A stretch of 34,608 nucleotides of DNA. Origin: Oscillatoriaceae cyanobacterium Prado104. Its GTDB lineage: Bacteria; Cyanobacteriota; Cyanobacteriia; Cyanobacteriales; Microcoleaceae. The notes below the pieces were generated by a model. It ran no database searches. It had not been told where the DNA came from and worked only from the letters and a program-made list of their open reading frames with translations. Location: assembly GCA_025454405.1 (NCBI GenBank), contig JALOON010000069.1, positions 1-34,608 of the forward strand, in the 5' to 3' direction. Below, in pieces: positions 1 to 7,386 of this stretch. Made by a program: the position numbers and the translations under genes. Position 1 is the first letter of the stretch. Each line of letters begins with the position of its first letter.

Positions 1-282
1 AAAGCTTTAATGGAATCTTTGCCTTTCGTGCAGGAAGTAATTATCAACAGCGCCCAAGGAAATTCTCTCAATTTGGTAGTGGGTTCGCAAAGCGATGCCC
101 TGGCAGGCATTCAGCAAGTATTGAAAGATGCGGGATTGCCTACTTTTGGCATCGCTCAATCTCGCCCGAGTTTGGACGATGTTTATTTGGCTGCTACGGG
201 CAAAACTTTGTTGGATGCGGAGTTGGCGGCCGCTAGCAGCCGGGATTTGAAAGCGGAACAAAAGGCGGCAATGCGGTCTTAA
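1..282 (+). CDS. ABC transporter ATP-binding protein, C-terminal fragment (cut by window edge)
   Basis: The reading frame is open from the first base and ends at a TAA at 280-282, so only the last 93 residues are present and the ATPase core lies outside the window. The tail matches what I know of the C-terminal domain (DUF4162 type) of ABC-2/drug-efflux ATPases: a beta-rich stretch followed by the typical motif RPSLDDVYLAATG near residue 60. Such proteins power a membrane-embedded ABC-2 permease at the cytoplasmic membrane. No permease partner is visible downstream; the next gene is on the opposite strand. No Walker or signature motif can be checked here, so the family call rests on the tail alone. 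Confidence 0.7.
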   Translation, partial: KALMESLPFVQEVIINSAQGNSLNLVVGSQSDALAGIQQVLKDAGLPTFGIAQSRPSLDDVYLAATGKTLLDAELAAASSRDLKAEQKAAMRS

Positions 283-348
283 ATTATGCTTTAAAATAAC
301 TATTCTCCTGGGGGGAGAGTGCGTTCGTTTGCTTAGTCTAAACTCCAA

Positions 349-386
349 TTATGAGCGCCAGTCCTCGATGGGACTGGCACTCATAA
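349..386. repeat. Near-perfect 16-bp hairpin in the 283-522 gap
   Basis: Two 16-nt arms (349-364 and 371-386) starting TTATGAG and ending CTCATAA are complementary apart from one C-A mismatch, around a six-base loop TCGATG. It sits between convergent genes (ABC ATPase tail on +, permease on -), a natural place for a bidirectional transcription stop, but there is no clear T-run. It could equally be a dispersed palindromic repeat. Confidence 0.55.
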
Positions 387-522
387 ACTAACCGAGGAGA
401 AGGTTTGGAACTTTTTGGATATGTCTGTTGCTGAAGTGATTAAATCGTCATTTCTCAGATTGGGAAGAGTATAAGCATTAATAGCGCTGGCACTACATTT
501 GCCGCCATTTCAGGACAATTTT

Positions 523-1464
523 TTACTTTGAAACAGAAGTCCGATCGCCCTTCTTCCACACCTTAAACAACTCGGGCGTCACCAACCCTTGCGGAAAAAA
601 TATCGTTCCCACCACTATCAGCAACCCAAAAATAATTAACCGCCCGTCCCGCAGAAACTGCGCCAACCAAAAAGGCAATCCTTGAATAGTCGCCAGCCCC
701 CTCAAAACCTCCGGCAAAGCAGTAAAAATCATCCCGCCCAACACCGAACCGACAAAAGTTCTGCTACCGCCAATTAACACAGAAGTCAAGTAAATAATAC
801 TGGCATCAAAAGTTCCTTGACGGGCATTCCAAGTATTGAGAAAATGCGCGCTAACCGCACCGACAGCCCCTGCTAAAATAGCACCCAAAGTAAAAGCCAA
901 AACTTTATAAAAAGTCGGATTAATGCCGATCGCATCTGCCGCCAACTCGTCAGCCCGAATCGCCGCAAAGGCCCGCCCCACGCGGATGCGTTCCAAGCGG
1001 TAAAGAACCGCCATACTTACCACAAGTAAAGGAACAGCAACCCACAAATATTCGAGCGGCGTCGCAAACGGTTGAGGGATAGCAAAAATACCGATCGCAC
1101 CGCCAGTAATGTCTAAATTGAGTGAGAAAACGCGGAGAATTTCGACAAAAGCAATAGTTGCGATCGCCAAATAAATCCCCCTCAATCTCAGCGCCAAAAT
1201 CCCCACTAAAACGCCAACCAACCCGCAAACAATTCCCGCAATTAACATTTCCAATAACAGCAGCGGCAGCGGAAACAAATCGCCCGTTGTTTGAAACGCA
1301 GTAGTAGACAAAATCGCCGCAATATACCCGCCTAAAGCATAAAAACCCGGACTAGCTAAGGACAATTGTCCCGTCATCAGAGGCAAATATAGCGACAGTC
1401 CCAACATTGCACCCAGCAACATCGAAACAATCAAAAACCCGTAAGTAGTAAAAAAAGCAGTCAT
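523..1464 (-). CDS. Branched-chain/neutral amino-acid ABC transporter permease (LivM family)
   Basis: A 313-residue, strongly hydrophobic protein with about eight to nine membrane segments. It contains the conserved LivM region LRLRGIYLAIATIAFVEILR near the middle and the EAA-like cytoplasmic loop with GRAFAAIRADELAADAIGIN, where family members contact the ATPase. It would form one half of the membrane channel of a LivFGHM/Nat-type high-affinity uptake system. A TTG codon extends the frame to 1488, but the ATG at 1464 gives a usual-length protein and a normal first helix (MTAFFTTYGFL), so I chose it. No LivH, LivG, LivF or binding protein is adjacent; the 3' neighbour is on the other strand. 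Substrate (leucine-type, neutral amino acids or urea) cannot be told from sequence; UrtC is usually longer. Confidence 0.85.
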   Translation of the reverse strand: MTAFFTTYGFLIVSMLLGAMLGLSLYLPLMTGQLSLASPGFYALGGYIAAILSTTAFQTTGDLFPLPLLLLEMLIAGIVCGLVGVLVGILALRLRGIYLAIATIAFVEILRVFSLNLDITGGAIGIFAIPQPFATPLEYLWVAVPLLVVSMAVLYRLERIRVGRAFAAIRADELAADAIGINPTFYKVLAFTLGAILAGAVGAVSAHFLNTWNARQGTFDASIIYLTSVLIGGSRTFVGSVLGGMIFTALPEVLRGLATIQGLPFWLAQFLRDGRLIIFGLLIVVGTIFFPQGLVTPELFKVWKKGDRTSVSK

Positions 1465-1717
1465 AGCAGGCGCAGTACAGAAAAACAATAATTAGTCGGG
1501 GGATAAGTTCGATCGGTCACTTTCGGGTAAATCGTCAATACCCAAACTTATCCCATCAATAATAGCTGCTTTAATCCAAGAGGCCAAGTGAGAAGCAGAA
1601 CAATTGATTGAGTTTCTTGGTAAACAGCGAGCAATTTATGCAAGAATTCGATCGAGTGCAACTGGCGATGGGAAATGGTAGACGATCGAGCTGGGTTGGT
1701 ATTCAAGGATAACATAT

Positions 1718-2296
1718 TTAAAACAGCGAACATTTGTGCTCGATCGCTTGTTGCAAAAGAGCGTTGTACTCCTTTTGCTTAACAATATAAGCTCCGAATC
1801 TTTCCAAATGCGGGTTGTTCATTTGAGCGTCAAATAGCAAATAAGAGCGATCGCGCAATCTCTCCACCAACTTCACCATTGCCACCTTTGAACCTTCAGG
1901 AATTCGGTAAAACATCGACTCCCCAATAAACGCACCGCCGATCGACAATCCCAAGATTCCCCCCGCCAATTCATCCCCGCACCAAGTCTCGAAACTGTAC
2001 GCCCAACCAGCCTCGTACAAAGCCCAATAAATCTGTTTGAGCTCGTTAGAAATCCACGTAGTTTCTCGATCGGCACAACCCTCAACCACCGCCCCAAAAT
2101 CGCGGTTTACAGCTACTGAAAACCGATTTTGATTGATTTGCCGTCGGAGCGACTTCGGGTAGGTAAATCTTTCATCTAGAGGTATCAGCGCCCGCTGCAG
2201 GCTGGAATACCAACCCAAACTATCTTCGCCGTCATTTGCCATCAGGAAGTAACCTTGCGCGTATCCCTGTATAATTGACGGTATATCATATTGCAT
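1718..2296 (-). CDS. aat: Leucyl/phenylalanyl-tRNA--protein transferase
   Basis: Aat moves leucine or phenylalanine from aminoacyl-tRNA onto the N-terminal Arg/Lys of target proteins, creating N-degrons read by ClpS/ClpAP. The 192-residue protein shows the family landmarks in order: GYFLMANDGEDSLGWYSS near residue 16, RALIPLDERF near 35, GGILGLSIGGAFIGESMFYR around 112-131, and FDAQMNNPHLERFGA around 154-168. It starts at an ATG 69 bp from the divergent gene on the + strand, so both may share a promoter region (2297-2365). The protein is a little shorter than the E. coli enzyme, as is usual for cyanobacteria, which lack the longer N-terminal part. No defect is visible. Confidence 0.93.
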   Translation of the reverse strand: MQYDIPSIIQGYAQGYFLMANDGEDSLGWYSSLQRALIPLDERFTYPKSLRRQINQNRFSVAVNRDFGAVVEGCADRETTWISNELKQIYWALYEAGWAYSFETWCGDELAGGILGLSIGGAFIGESMFYRIPEGSKVAMVKLVERLRDRSYLLFDAQMNNPHLERFGAYIVKQKEYNALLQQAIEHKCSLF

Positions 2297-2365
2297 AAAT
2301 TTATCAGTTGTTTGTCCGTTGACCGCTAACAGCCAACCATAGCAATTTAGGAATTAGGAATAATC

Positions 2366-2695
2366 ATGGCAGAACCGATCGCACCTGTTACTTTACCGCC
2401 CGTCACTAACCCCGAACGAGAAGGCGAATGGCTCGAAAAAACATTGCTCGCATGGCTTGATTCCGAGTTTATCCCAGAAGCCGCCAACGAGCAAATAGCT
2501 AAAAGAGCTGCCCAAATCTACATCCGCCAGCGCATGGAAGGCGAAAACGACCTGGGCAGCTTGGTAATTGCGATCGTCACAGAAATGCAAGGCTATGATT
2601 TTTCTAAAAGCTTTTACGGCGAATTTGCGATCGCCAATGCAGTTAGCGATTTATTACTAGAAAGTCTCGGCATAGACAAATGTTGCGGAAATTGA
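2366..2695 (+). CDS. Conserved cyanobacterial hypothetical protein, 109 aa
   Basis: I do not recognise a named domain. The protein is acidic and soluble, with no signal peptide or membrane helix. It begins with a proline-rich segment (APVTLPPVTNP) followed by predicted helices, including EWLEKTLLAWLDSEFIPEA and an IAKRAAQIYIRQR stretch, and ends in CCGN. The ATG at 2366 follows an AGGAAT-like sequence at a good distance and is divergent from aat. Amino-acid composition and intact reading frame support a real gene; my impression that it is conserved in cyanobacteria is from memory and needs a database search. No function is proposed. Confidence 0.7.
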   Translation: MAEPIAPVTLPPVTNPEREGEWLEKTLLAWLDSEFIPEAANEQIAKRAAQIYIRQRMEGENDLGSLVIAIVTEMQGYDFSKSFYGEFAIANAVSDLLLESLGIDKCCGN

Positions 2696-2849
2696 AGCAA
2701 GAAAGAGGAAAATTGAACTTAGAAGTCTGAACCAAAAATCAACCTCAAACACAATCTTGTCGATCGTTTCTAAGTTTTTTTCTTCGTTCTTCGTTCTTCC
2801 TTCTGACTCATGAAAACTACTCATGAAAACTGACGACTGACAATTGAGG

Positions 2850-2902
2850 ACTGTCAACTGTCAACTGTCAACTCTTCCTTCTTCCTTCTTCCTTCTTCCT
2901 TC
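2850..2902. repeat. Short tandem repeats (CTGTCAA and CCTTCTT heptamers)
   Basis: Three copies of a CTGTCAA-type heptamer run directly into about four copies of a CCTTCTT heptamer, in the gap downstream of rpsN. These are typical short tandemly repeated repetitive (STRR) sequences of filamentous cyanobacteria. No coding potential. Confidence 0.8.
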
Positions 2903-2905
2903 GTC

Positions 2906-3208
2906 TTACCAGCTAGACTTAACTACGCCGGGTAAAAGACCTTCGTGAGCCATTTCTCGAATCATGTTGCGAGACAGTCCGAAATCACGATAGTAACCTC
3001 TGGGGCGGCCCGTCGCCCAACACCGGTTGCGCAGGCGAGTGCGCGAACTGCTGCGGGGTAGTTGTTGCAGTTGGCGGTGAATTGCCATTTTGTCCATCTG
3101 ATTGGTCGCTGCATCGAACTGGTCTTTGAGTTCGGCGCGCTTGTCTGCGTACTTGTCTACGAGCTTCTGGCGTTTCTTCTCGCGCTCGATCATGCTCTTT
3201 TTAGCCAT
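2906..3208 (-). CDS. rpsN: 30S ribosomal protein S14 (zinc-independent type)
   Basis: S14 binds 16S rRNA in the head of the small subunit. The 100-residue protein starts MAKKSMIEREKKR and ends with the highly conserved block RCWATGRPRGYYRDFGLSRN followed by IREMAHEGLLPGVVKSSW. It lacks the CXXC pairs of the short zinc-binding form and has the length of the chloroplast/cyanobacterial C-minus form. It stands alone, as is usual for cyanobacterial rpsN, rather than in the spc operon. Its 3' end is followed by STRR repeats at 2850-2902. Confidence 0.97.
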   Translation of the reverse strand: MAKKSMIEREKKRQKLVDKYADKRAELKDQFDAATNQMDKMAIHRQLQQLPRSSSRTRLRNRCWATGRPRGYYRDFGLSRNMIREMAHEGLLPGVVKSSW

Positions 3209-3364
3209 AGTCTGTTGATATCCTTGGATAAATCACGATCTCCAATTTTACTATATTTTTGTCCGCGCGATCGACTTGTGTTAAAAAAAATTTCCTAAAT
3301 TTCCGACAGCTCTGATAAAAATACCAGATCTGAGCTTTTTTTGCTAGCTAGCAAATAAGTTTAA

Positions 3365-3709
3365 TTACGTTCGATCGAAATCCGGGTTTTCGCCAATAGT
3401 TTGTTGCGTCGCGTGTCGAATATGGAGAATGCGAACAGCAGACATTTCTTCACTTTCCACAATAGTGAAAAGAATGCGGTATTAATTGCGACCTTTACCA
3501 TAAAGTAACTGCCTAATTTCTTTACTCAAGTATTGATTCTCTCTGGCAAGCGGACAGCGTTTTGGCATTGCCGATAACGACTCGATCGCCTGCAACAATC
3601 CCTCATACCACTCCCTTGCTTTCTCTAGTGATGTCCTCTGAGATAATAGGAGGAATGCGCGATCGGCTTCTGCTTCTGCAACGCTTGAAATTTCAATGAA
3701 ATATTTCAT
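3365..3709 (-). pseudogene. RelE/ParE-family toxin interrupted by an in-frame TAA
   Basis: From the ATG at 3709 the frame runs 75 codons to a TAA at 3482-3484, directly after the residues LLYGKGRN. The same frame then continues for 38 more codons (YRILFTIVESEEM ... VRILHIRHATQQTIGENPDF) to a TAA at 3365-3367. YRILF and VRILHIRH are the last beta-strands of RelE/ParE toxins, with the catalytic-type arginine/histidine near the C terminus. The undisrupted product would be about 114 residues, the usual family size. The start overlaps the antitoxin stop as TGATG, so the pair is translationally coupled. The toxin is probably inactive unless the stop is read through or is a sequence error. A TTG at 3712 is an alternative start. 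Confidence 0.85.
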
Positions 3710-3960
3710 CAATTCTTCGGTAAACTGTACTTGCTGCGCTGCGATTTAGCAAATTCATCAAATGAACGGAACCGTCCCGATTCAAAATCATTTAAACCTT
3801 GCTGAATACCCTCAATAGCTTCTTCGGAGTCTCGTGCTTCCCATTCTAATATCCGAGTTAGCAATTGAGCCGCAACCAGGCTAATATCTTGTCCTTGCCG
3901 ATCGGCCTTTTCGCGCAGGAGTGCCTCTATTTCTGGACTGAGAGAAATCGCAATACTCAT
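3709..3960 (-). CDS. Type II antitoxin, ribbon-helix-helix-like, partner of the adjacent RelE/ParE toxin
   Basis: The 83-residue protein opens MSIAISLSPEIEALLREKAD, a short beta-strand followed by a helix as in ribbon-helix-helix or MetJ/Arc-type DNA-binding antitoxins, and a second helix around residues 28-40 (DISLVAAQLLTRILEW). The C-terminal half, RFRSFDEFAKSQRSKY, is the expected flexible toxin-binding tail. Its TGA stop shares a base with the toxin ATG, the standard antitoxin-first layout. Upstream lie three GTTGTACA boxes that could be its operator. It appears intact although the toxin carries a stop codon. Confidence 0.8.
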   Translation of the reverse strand: MSIAISLSPEIEALLREKADRQGQDISLVAAQLLTRILEWEARDSEEAIEGIQQGLNDFESGRFRSFDEFAKSQRSKYSLPKN

Positions 3961-4017
3961 AGACTTACTTTCTGTGGTTTAAACTGTTGACAATAATTCT
4001 AGCAAATTACAATTGTT

Positions 4018-4058
4018 GTTGTACAGCAATATTAGTGTTGTACAACTATTGTTGTACA
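4018..4058. promoter_or_regulatory. Triple GTTGTACA boxes upstream of the antitoxin (candidate operator)
   Basis: GTTGTACA occurs at 4018-4025, 4037-4044 and 4051-4058; the middle copy is part of the perfect palindrome GTTGTACAAC (4037-4046). The boxes lie 58-98 bp upstream of the antitoxin ATG in the only gap between it and nth. Type II antitoxins normally repress their own promoter by binding such iterated palindromes, so an operator is the simplest reading. This is inference from position and symmetry. Confidence 0.55.
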
Positions 4059-4090
4059 GTTTTTACGGAGAATAAACAATAATAAGTTCA

Positions 4091-4744
4091 TTAATCTACC
4101 TTTGTTCCAACAGAAGGACACAAATCGGCGAGTTCGCAAATATCGCAAGCTGGAGTTCTCGCTTTACAAACCGCTCTCCCGTGATAAATTAATCGAATCG
4201 ACCAATTTTCCCAATCCGGCTGCGGCAACAATAACATTAAATCTTTTTCAATCCGAATCGGATCGGTATGTTCGGTCAATCCCAATCGCTGGCTCAATCG
4301 TTTGACGTGAGTATCTACTGTCACGCCCATATTAATACCAAAAGCGTGAGCGAGAACCACATTAGCTGTTTTGCGGGCGACTCCGGGCAATTCTAATAAC
4401 TCTTCCATTCTTTGCGGTAATTGGTTGTTAAATTTATGGACGATCGCCCAACAAGCACCTTTAATATTTTTAGCTTTATTGCGATAGAAACCAGTCGATC
4501 GCACTAAATTTTCGAGTTCTTCTAGATCTGCATTTGCCAAAGCAACCGCATCGGGAAAACGCTTAAATAAAGCCGGAGTTACCATATTTACGCGATCGTC
4601 CGTACATTGAGCCGAAAGAATTGTTGCTACCAGCAACTGCACGGGAGTTTCGTAATTGAGAGTGCAGGTAGCGTCTGGATACAAGCGTTTGAGCCGAACT
4701 AAAATTTCGAGCGATCGTTGTTTTAAACTTAACTTTTTAGTCAT
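4091..4744 (-). CDS. nth: Endonuclease III, DNA glycosylase/AP lyase
   Basis: Removes oxidised pyrimidines and cleaves the resulting abasic site in base-excision repair. The 217-residue protein has the helix-hairpin-helix LPGVARKTANVV with catalytic Lys125, the catalytic Asp144 in VDTHVKRL, and a C-terminal 4Fe-4S loop with four cysteines spaced C-x6-C-x2-C-x5-C (CKARTPACDICELADLC). Length and motif order match the E. coli enzyme. The ATG at 4744 is preceded by TCATCAG tandem repeats. The gene is followed by the toxin-antitoxin pair on the same strand. Confidence 0.96.
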   Translation of the reverse strand: MTKKLSLKQRSLEILVRLKRLYPDATCTLNYETPVQLLVATILSAQCTDDRVNMVTPALFKRFPDAVALANADLEELENLVRSTGFYRNKAKNIKGACWAIVHKFNNQLPQRMEELLELPGVARKTANVVLAHAFGINMGVTVDTHVKRLSQRLGLTEHTDPIRIEKDLMLLLPQPDWENWSIRLIYHGRAVCKARTPACDICELADLCPSVGTKVD

Positions 4745-4746
4745 TA

Positions 4747-4785
4747 GTTATCAGTCATCAGTCATCAGTCATCAGTCATTAGTCA
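4747..4785. repeat. TCATCAG/TCATTAG tandem heptamers
   Basis: Roughly five consecutive copies of a TCA(T/C)CAG-like heptamer immediately upstream of the nth start codon. STRR-type repeat; it occupies the place where a ribosome-binding site or promoter for nth would be expected. Confidence 0.8.
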
Positions 4786-4828
4786 ACCGTCGTTAGTGAT
4801 AATATCATATCCAGTGAAACAAACCTAA

Positions 4829-4978
4829 TTATTTTAGGAGTCGGTTAGCGAGGGCTATCATGAAAAAAATTGATATTTGTTGGTAGTTTGACTGTTCCGT
4901 ATTGTCTGACATTGGTTCTCCGTTGTCATCGGGATAGATAATCTGCGATTTTTCGGGAGATTGCATTTGCGTGACCAT
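4829..4978 (-). pseudogene. Uma2/DUF820 N-terminal remnant or 49-aa small ORF
   Basis: A 49-codon frame with a good ribosome-binding site (GGAGGG eight bases before the ATG at 4978). Residues 8-29 include EKSQIIYPDDNGEPMSDNTE, which resembles the N terminus I know from one branch of cyanobacterial Uma2 (DUF820) proteins (IYPxxDGxPMxDNTxQ). After residue 30 the similarity stops and the frame ends in a short hydrophobic stretch (ISIFFMIALANRLLK) before a TAA. The rest of a roughly 200-residue Uma2 domain is absent. I read this as a deletion remnant, but the ribosome-binding site is intact and a short peptide may be made. An intact Uma2 gene of another subtype is present at 33.4 kb. Confidence 0.5.
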
Positions 4979-5095
4979 TGCGTTTTTCCCTCCATTTGCT
5001 GCTGGAGTTGATTTAAAATTTTAGCCATCAGTCACAAGCGCTGCAATAGCTAATGACTGATGACTAATAACCAATGACTGAGGGTTGCTGGCTGA

Positions 5096-6199
5096 CTATT
5101 GTTGTAAAAGATTTTTCATCCAATCTATGCCAGTCAAATTAGCCGTATCCCGAATAATCAAGAAAATTCCCAAACCCAACAACAGCATCAAACCAGTCTG
5201 CATGACATTTTCCTGAATGCGGTTCGGCAAAGGTTTGCCTCGCAATCCTTCGATGAGCAGAAAAGCTAGCTGACCGCCGTCCAACGCAGGCAGCGGCAAG
5301 ATATTAATTATGGCTAAGTTGATGCTAATTAGCGCGGCAAATTGAAACAAATTCCCGGCGTCCGATCGCGCAATTCCCGCACCAATTGCCACAATTGCCA
5401 CCGGCCCGGATAACTGATCTGCGGTTTGGCTGAAGTTGCTCACTAACTGACCGAAACCTTGAACTGTCAGCTTGACAATTCGCTCGAATTCGATCGCCCC
5501 TTTGCTGAATGCTTCGACAATATTTCTCGCCCGCTGCCGCACAACTGTACCGTTAGAACTTAGCTGCACGCCGATGCGGCCTTTGCCATCGGGTCCCAAA
5601 TCGGGTGTTACCGTGACTGAAATTTTTTGTTCTTGACGCTGAATTTCCATCGCCAGGGGTTGTTGGGGATGATTTTGAATTTGCGCGACTAGGGTTTTAA
5701 CTGCTTCGCGGTTCGCGCCCAATGCTTCGCCGTTAACGGACAGAACGATATCTCCCGATTTGATGCCGGCTTTTGCAGCAGCCGAACTTACAGCCGTTGC
5801 AACTTCGGGGACGCGAACTCCGGGCAGGTAGTTCATTTCTGCAGCCCCGACGGTGCCGAGTTGCACTACCAACAGGAAATAAGCAAAGATTAAGTTGGCA
5901 ATAACTCCCGCACTGATAACGATCGCCCGATCGAGTATCGGACGGTTCCGCAACAAATCCGGGTCGTTTGGCGGAATATTGCTGTCGGGGTCGTCATCTG
6001 GAAAACCAACAAAACCGCCCAAGGGAAAACCTCGGAGGGCGTATTCAGTTTCCGGACCTTGATATTTCCAGAGAATGGGGCCAAAACCGATAGAAAAGCG
6101 GTTGACGTGAATGTGTTGCAGTCTTGCCGCCAAGAAATGGCCGAGTTCGTGGACGACAATCAGGAGACCTAAAACTGCGATCGCTGCCAAAACTGACAT
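5096..6199 (-). CDS. rseP: Site-2 intramembrane metalloprotease (RseP/M50B family)
   Basis: A zinc protease that cleaves membrane-bound regulators, such as anti-sigma factors, within the bilayer. The 367-residue protein has the metal-binding HELGH at residues 17-21 in the first membrane helix, a second helix around 90-115, a PDZ domain from about 120 to 200 (AGIKSGDIVLSVNGE), and the second metal site in NILPLPALDGG near residue 310, followed by a last helix (GLMLLLGLGIFLII). This is the standard cyanobacterial/chloroplast-like form with one PDZ. It starts at an ATG at 6199, with no obvious operon partner; nth lies 350 bp downstream on the same strand. The physiological substrate cannot be read from the sequence. 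Confidence 0.93.
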   Translation of the reverse strand: MSVLAAIAVLGLLIVVHELGHFLAARLQHIHVNRFSIGFGPILWKYQGPETEYALRGFPLGGFVGFPDDDPDSNIPPNDPDLLRNRPILDRAIVISAGVIANLIFAYFLLVVQLGTVGAAEMNYLPGVRVPEVATAVSSAAAKAGIKSGDIVLSVNGEALGANREAVKTLVAQIQNHPQQPLAMEIQRQEQKISVTVTPDLGPDGKGRIGVQLSSNGTVVRQRARNIVEAFSKGAIEFERIVKLTVQGFGQLVSNFSQTADQLSGPVAIVAIGAGIARSDAGNLFQFAALISINLAIINILPLPALDGGQLAFLLIEGLRGKPLPNRIQENVMQTGLMLLLGLGIFLIIRDTANLTGIDWMKNLLQQ

Positions 6200-6492
6200 G
6201 AAGGATTCCAGTAAAACTTTAATTTGACTTTGACCTATTTTAATATCTTTTTAAGGTCGGCGGCTTGAGAGCTACAATTTTCAGTCACGAGGGAATATGT
6301 TGTTTTTGGTTGAAGTCCGGGTCGGCACGATCGCTCTTGCATTGCCAAACCCCAAGTTCGATCGTACATTGGTATGACTTATGCTAGAGTCTTCAAAAAC
6401 CCAATTTCTGCATCAATATCTCTCGGAAAAATCGGCTGTTTTTCCCAAAAACCAGATTTTTTACATCATTCTTAATTAGCTAAGCAGCAAAA

Positions 6493-6538
6493 CCAATTTC
6501 CAATTTCCAATTCCCAATTCCCAATCCCCAATTCCCAT
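6493..6538. repeat. CCAATTC/CCAATTT tandem repeats
   Basis: About six imperfect heptamers of the CCAATTC type end only two bases before the ATG of the M41-like protease gene. They occupy the usual ribosome-binding-site region. The rest of the 6200-6540 gap is AT-rich and contains AAAAACCCA/AAAAACCAG words but no gene I can support. Confidence 0.75.
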
Positions 6539-6540
6539 TT

Positions 6541-7221
6541 ATGAAACAAACTTCTTTGAATATTGTCGCTATTTTTGTCTTTGCAATTACAATTTCAACA
6601 TTATTAGGTCCCGCCTTCAATTTATCGCCGGCCGTGCCCGCGCTCGCCATTTTTTGCTTGTTGGGGTTGGCCACTTTAGATAGTTTCCAGTGGCAAGGTC
6701 AAGGCGGTACAATATTATTAGATTTTCTGGCGGGAAGTTCCAAAGCAAAGCGCGATCGCATCCTCCACCACGAAGCCGGACACTTCCTAGTTGCCCACCT
6801 TTTGGGTATTCCCGTAACGGGCTACGCCCTCAACGCTTGGGAGGCTTTCAAACAAGGTCAATCGGCCCAAGGCGGCGTCCGATTTCAAGATGCAGAATTA
6901 GCATCTCAACTGCAAAACGGTACTCTTTCCTCCCATATTTTAGACAAATATTGCACCGTTTGGATGGCCGGTATAGTCGCTGAAAATCTAGTTTACGGCA
7001 ATGCAGAAGGAGGTGCAGAAGACCGCACTAAAATTAGCGCAATTTTAACTCAACTGCGGCGTCCTACTGCTGAAATCAAACTCAAACAAAACTGGGGTTC
7101 GCTGCAAGCTAAAAACCTAATCGAAAGCCACAATTCAGCTTACCAAGCCTTAGTATCAGCAATGGAACAAAGAGCAACCGTTTCTGATTGCTGCAACATT
7201 ATCCAGCAAAATTTACATTAA
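6541..7221 (+). CDS. Orphan membrane-anchored M41-like (FtsH protease domain only) metalloprotease
   Basis: A 226-residue protein with two N-terminal membrane segments (about residues 7-24 and 30-46) and the zinc motif HEAGH at 77-81, in the context ILHHEAGHFLVAHLLGIPV that is typical of FtsH (peptidase M41). The AAA+ ATPase domain of FtsH is completely absent. A later acidic site in EGGAEDRTKISAIL corresponds in position to the third metal ligand of M41 enzymes. Such stand-alone M41-like proteins occur in cyanobacteria, sometimes annotated as ATP-dependent Zn proteases although they have no ATPase. It could work alone or with an FtsH hexamer; that is inference. No Shine-Dalgarno is visible because tandem repeats abut the ATG. 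Confidence 0.85.
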   Translation: MKQTSLNIVAIFVFAITISTLLGPAFNLSPAVPALAIFCLLGLATLDSFQWQGQGGTILLDFLAGSSKAKRDRILHHEAGHFLVAHLLGIPVTGYALNAWEAFKQGQSAQGGVRFQDAELASQLQNGTLSSHILDKYCTVWMAGIVAENLVYGNAEGGAEDRTKISAILTQLRRPTAEIKLKQNWGSLQAKNLIESHNSAYQALVSAMEQRATVSDCCNIIQQNLH

Positions 7222-7327
7222 ACACTTGACAAGTGACAATTGACAGCGAGAGTTGGTAATAAGGAACAATGGACTATTGAGGCTTGCCAACGATCGAACC
7301 TCAACTCTCAATATTTATGCGATCGAC

Positions 7328-7382
7328 TATCAACTGTCAACTATCAACTGTCAACTGTTAACTATCAACTATCAACTATCAA
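7328..7382. repeat. TATCAAC/TGTCAAC tandem heptamers (about 7.5 copies)
   Basis: An uninterrupted run of heptamers (TATCAAC, TGTCAAC, TGTTAAC) ends four bases before the ATG at 7387. It fills the leader of the downstream gene. The same heptamer recurs at 19671-19695 and, as its complement, at 28336-28363. Confidence 0.88.
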
Positions 7383-7386
7383 AATT

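Noticed and set aside
3062..3298. 78-codon hydrophobic ORF opposite rpsN
   Set aside because: Antisense to the conserved S14 gene; hydrophobicity arises from the Lys/Arg codons of S14 read on the other strand.
3300..3345. AGCTC...GAGCT hairpin followed by T-run on the + strand near 3312-3345
   Set aside because: It resembles a terminator, but there is no + strand gene directly upstream, so I did not annotate it as one.
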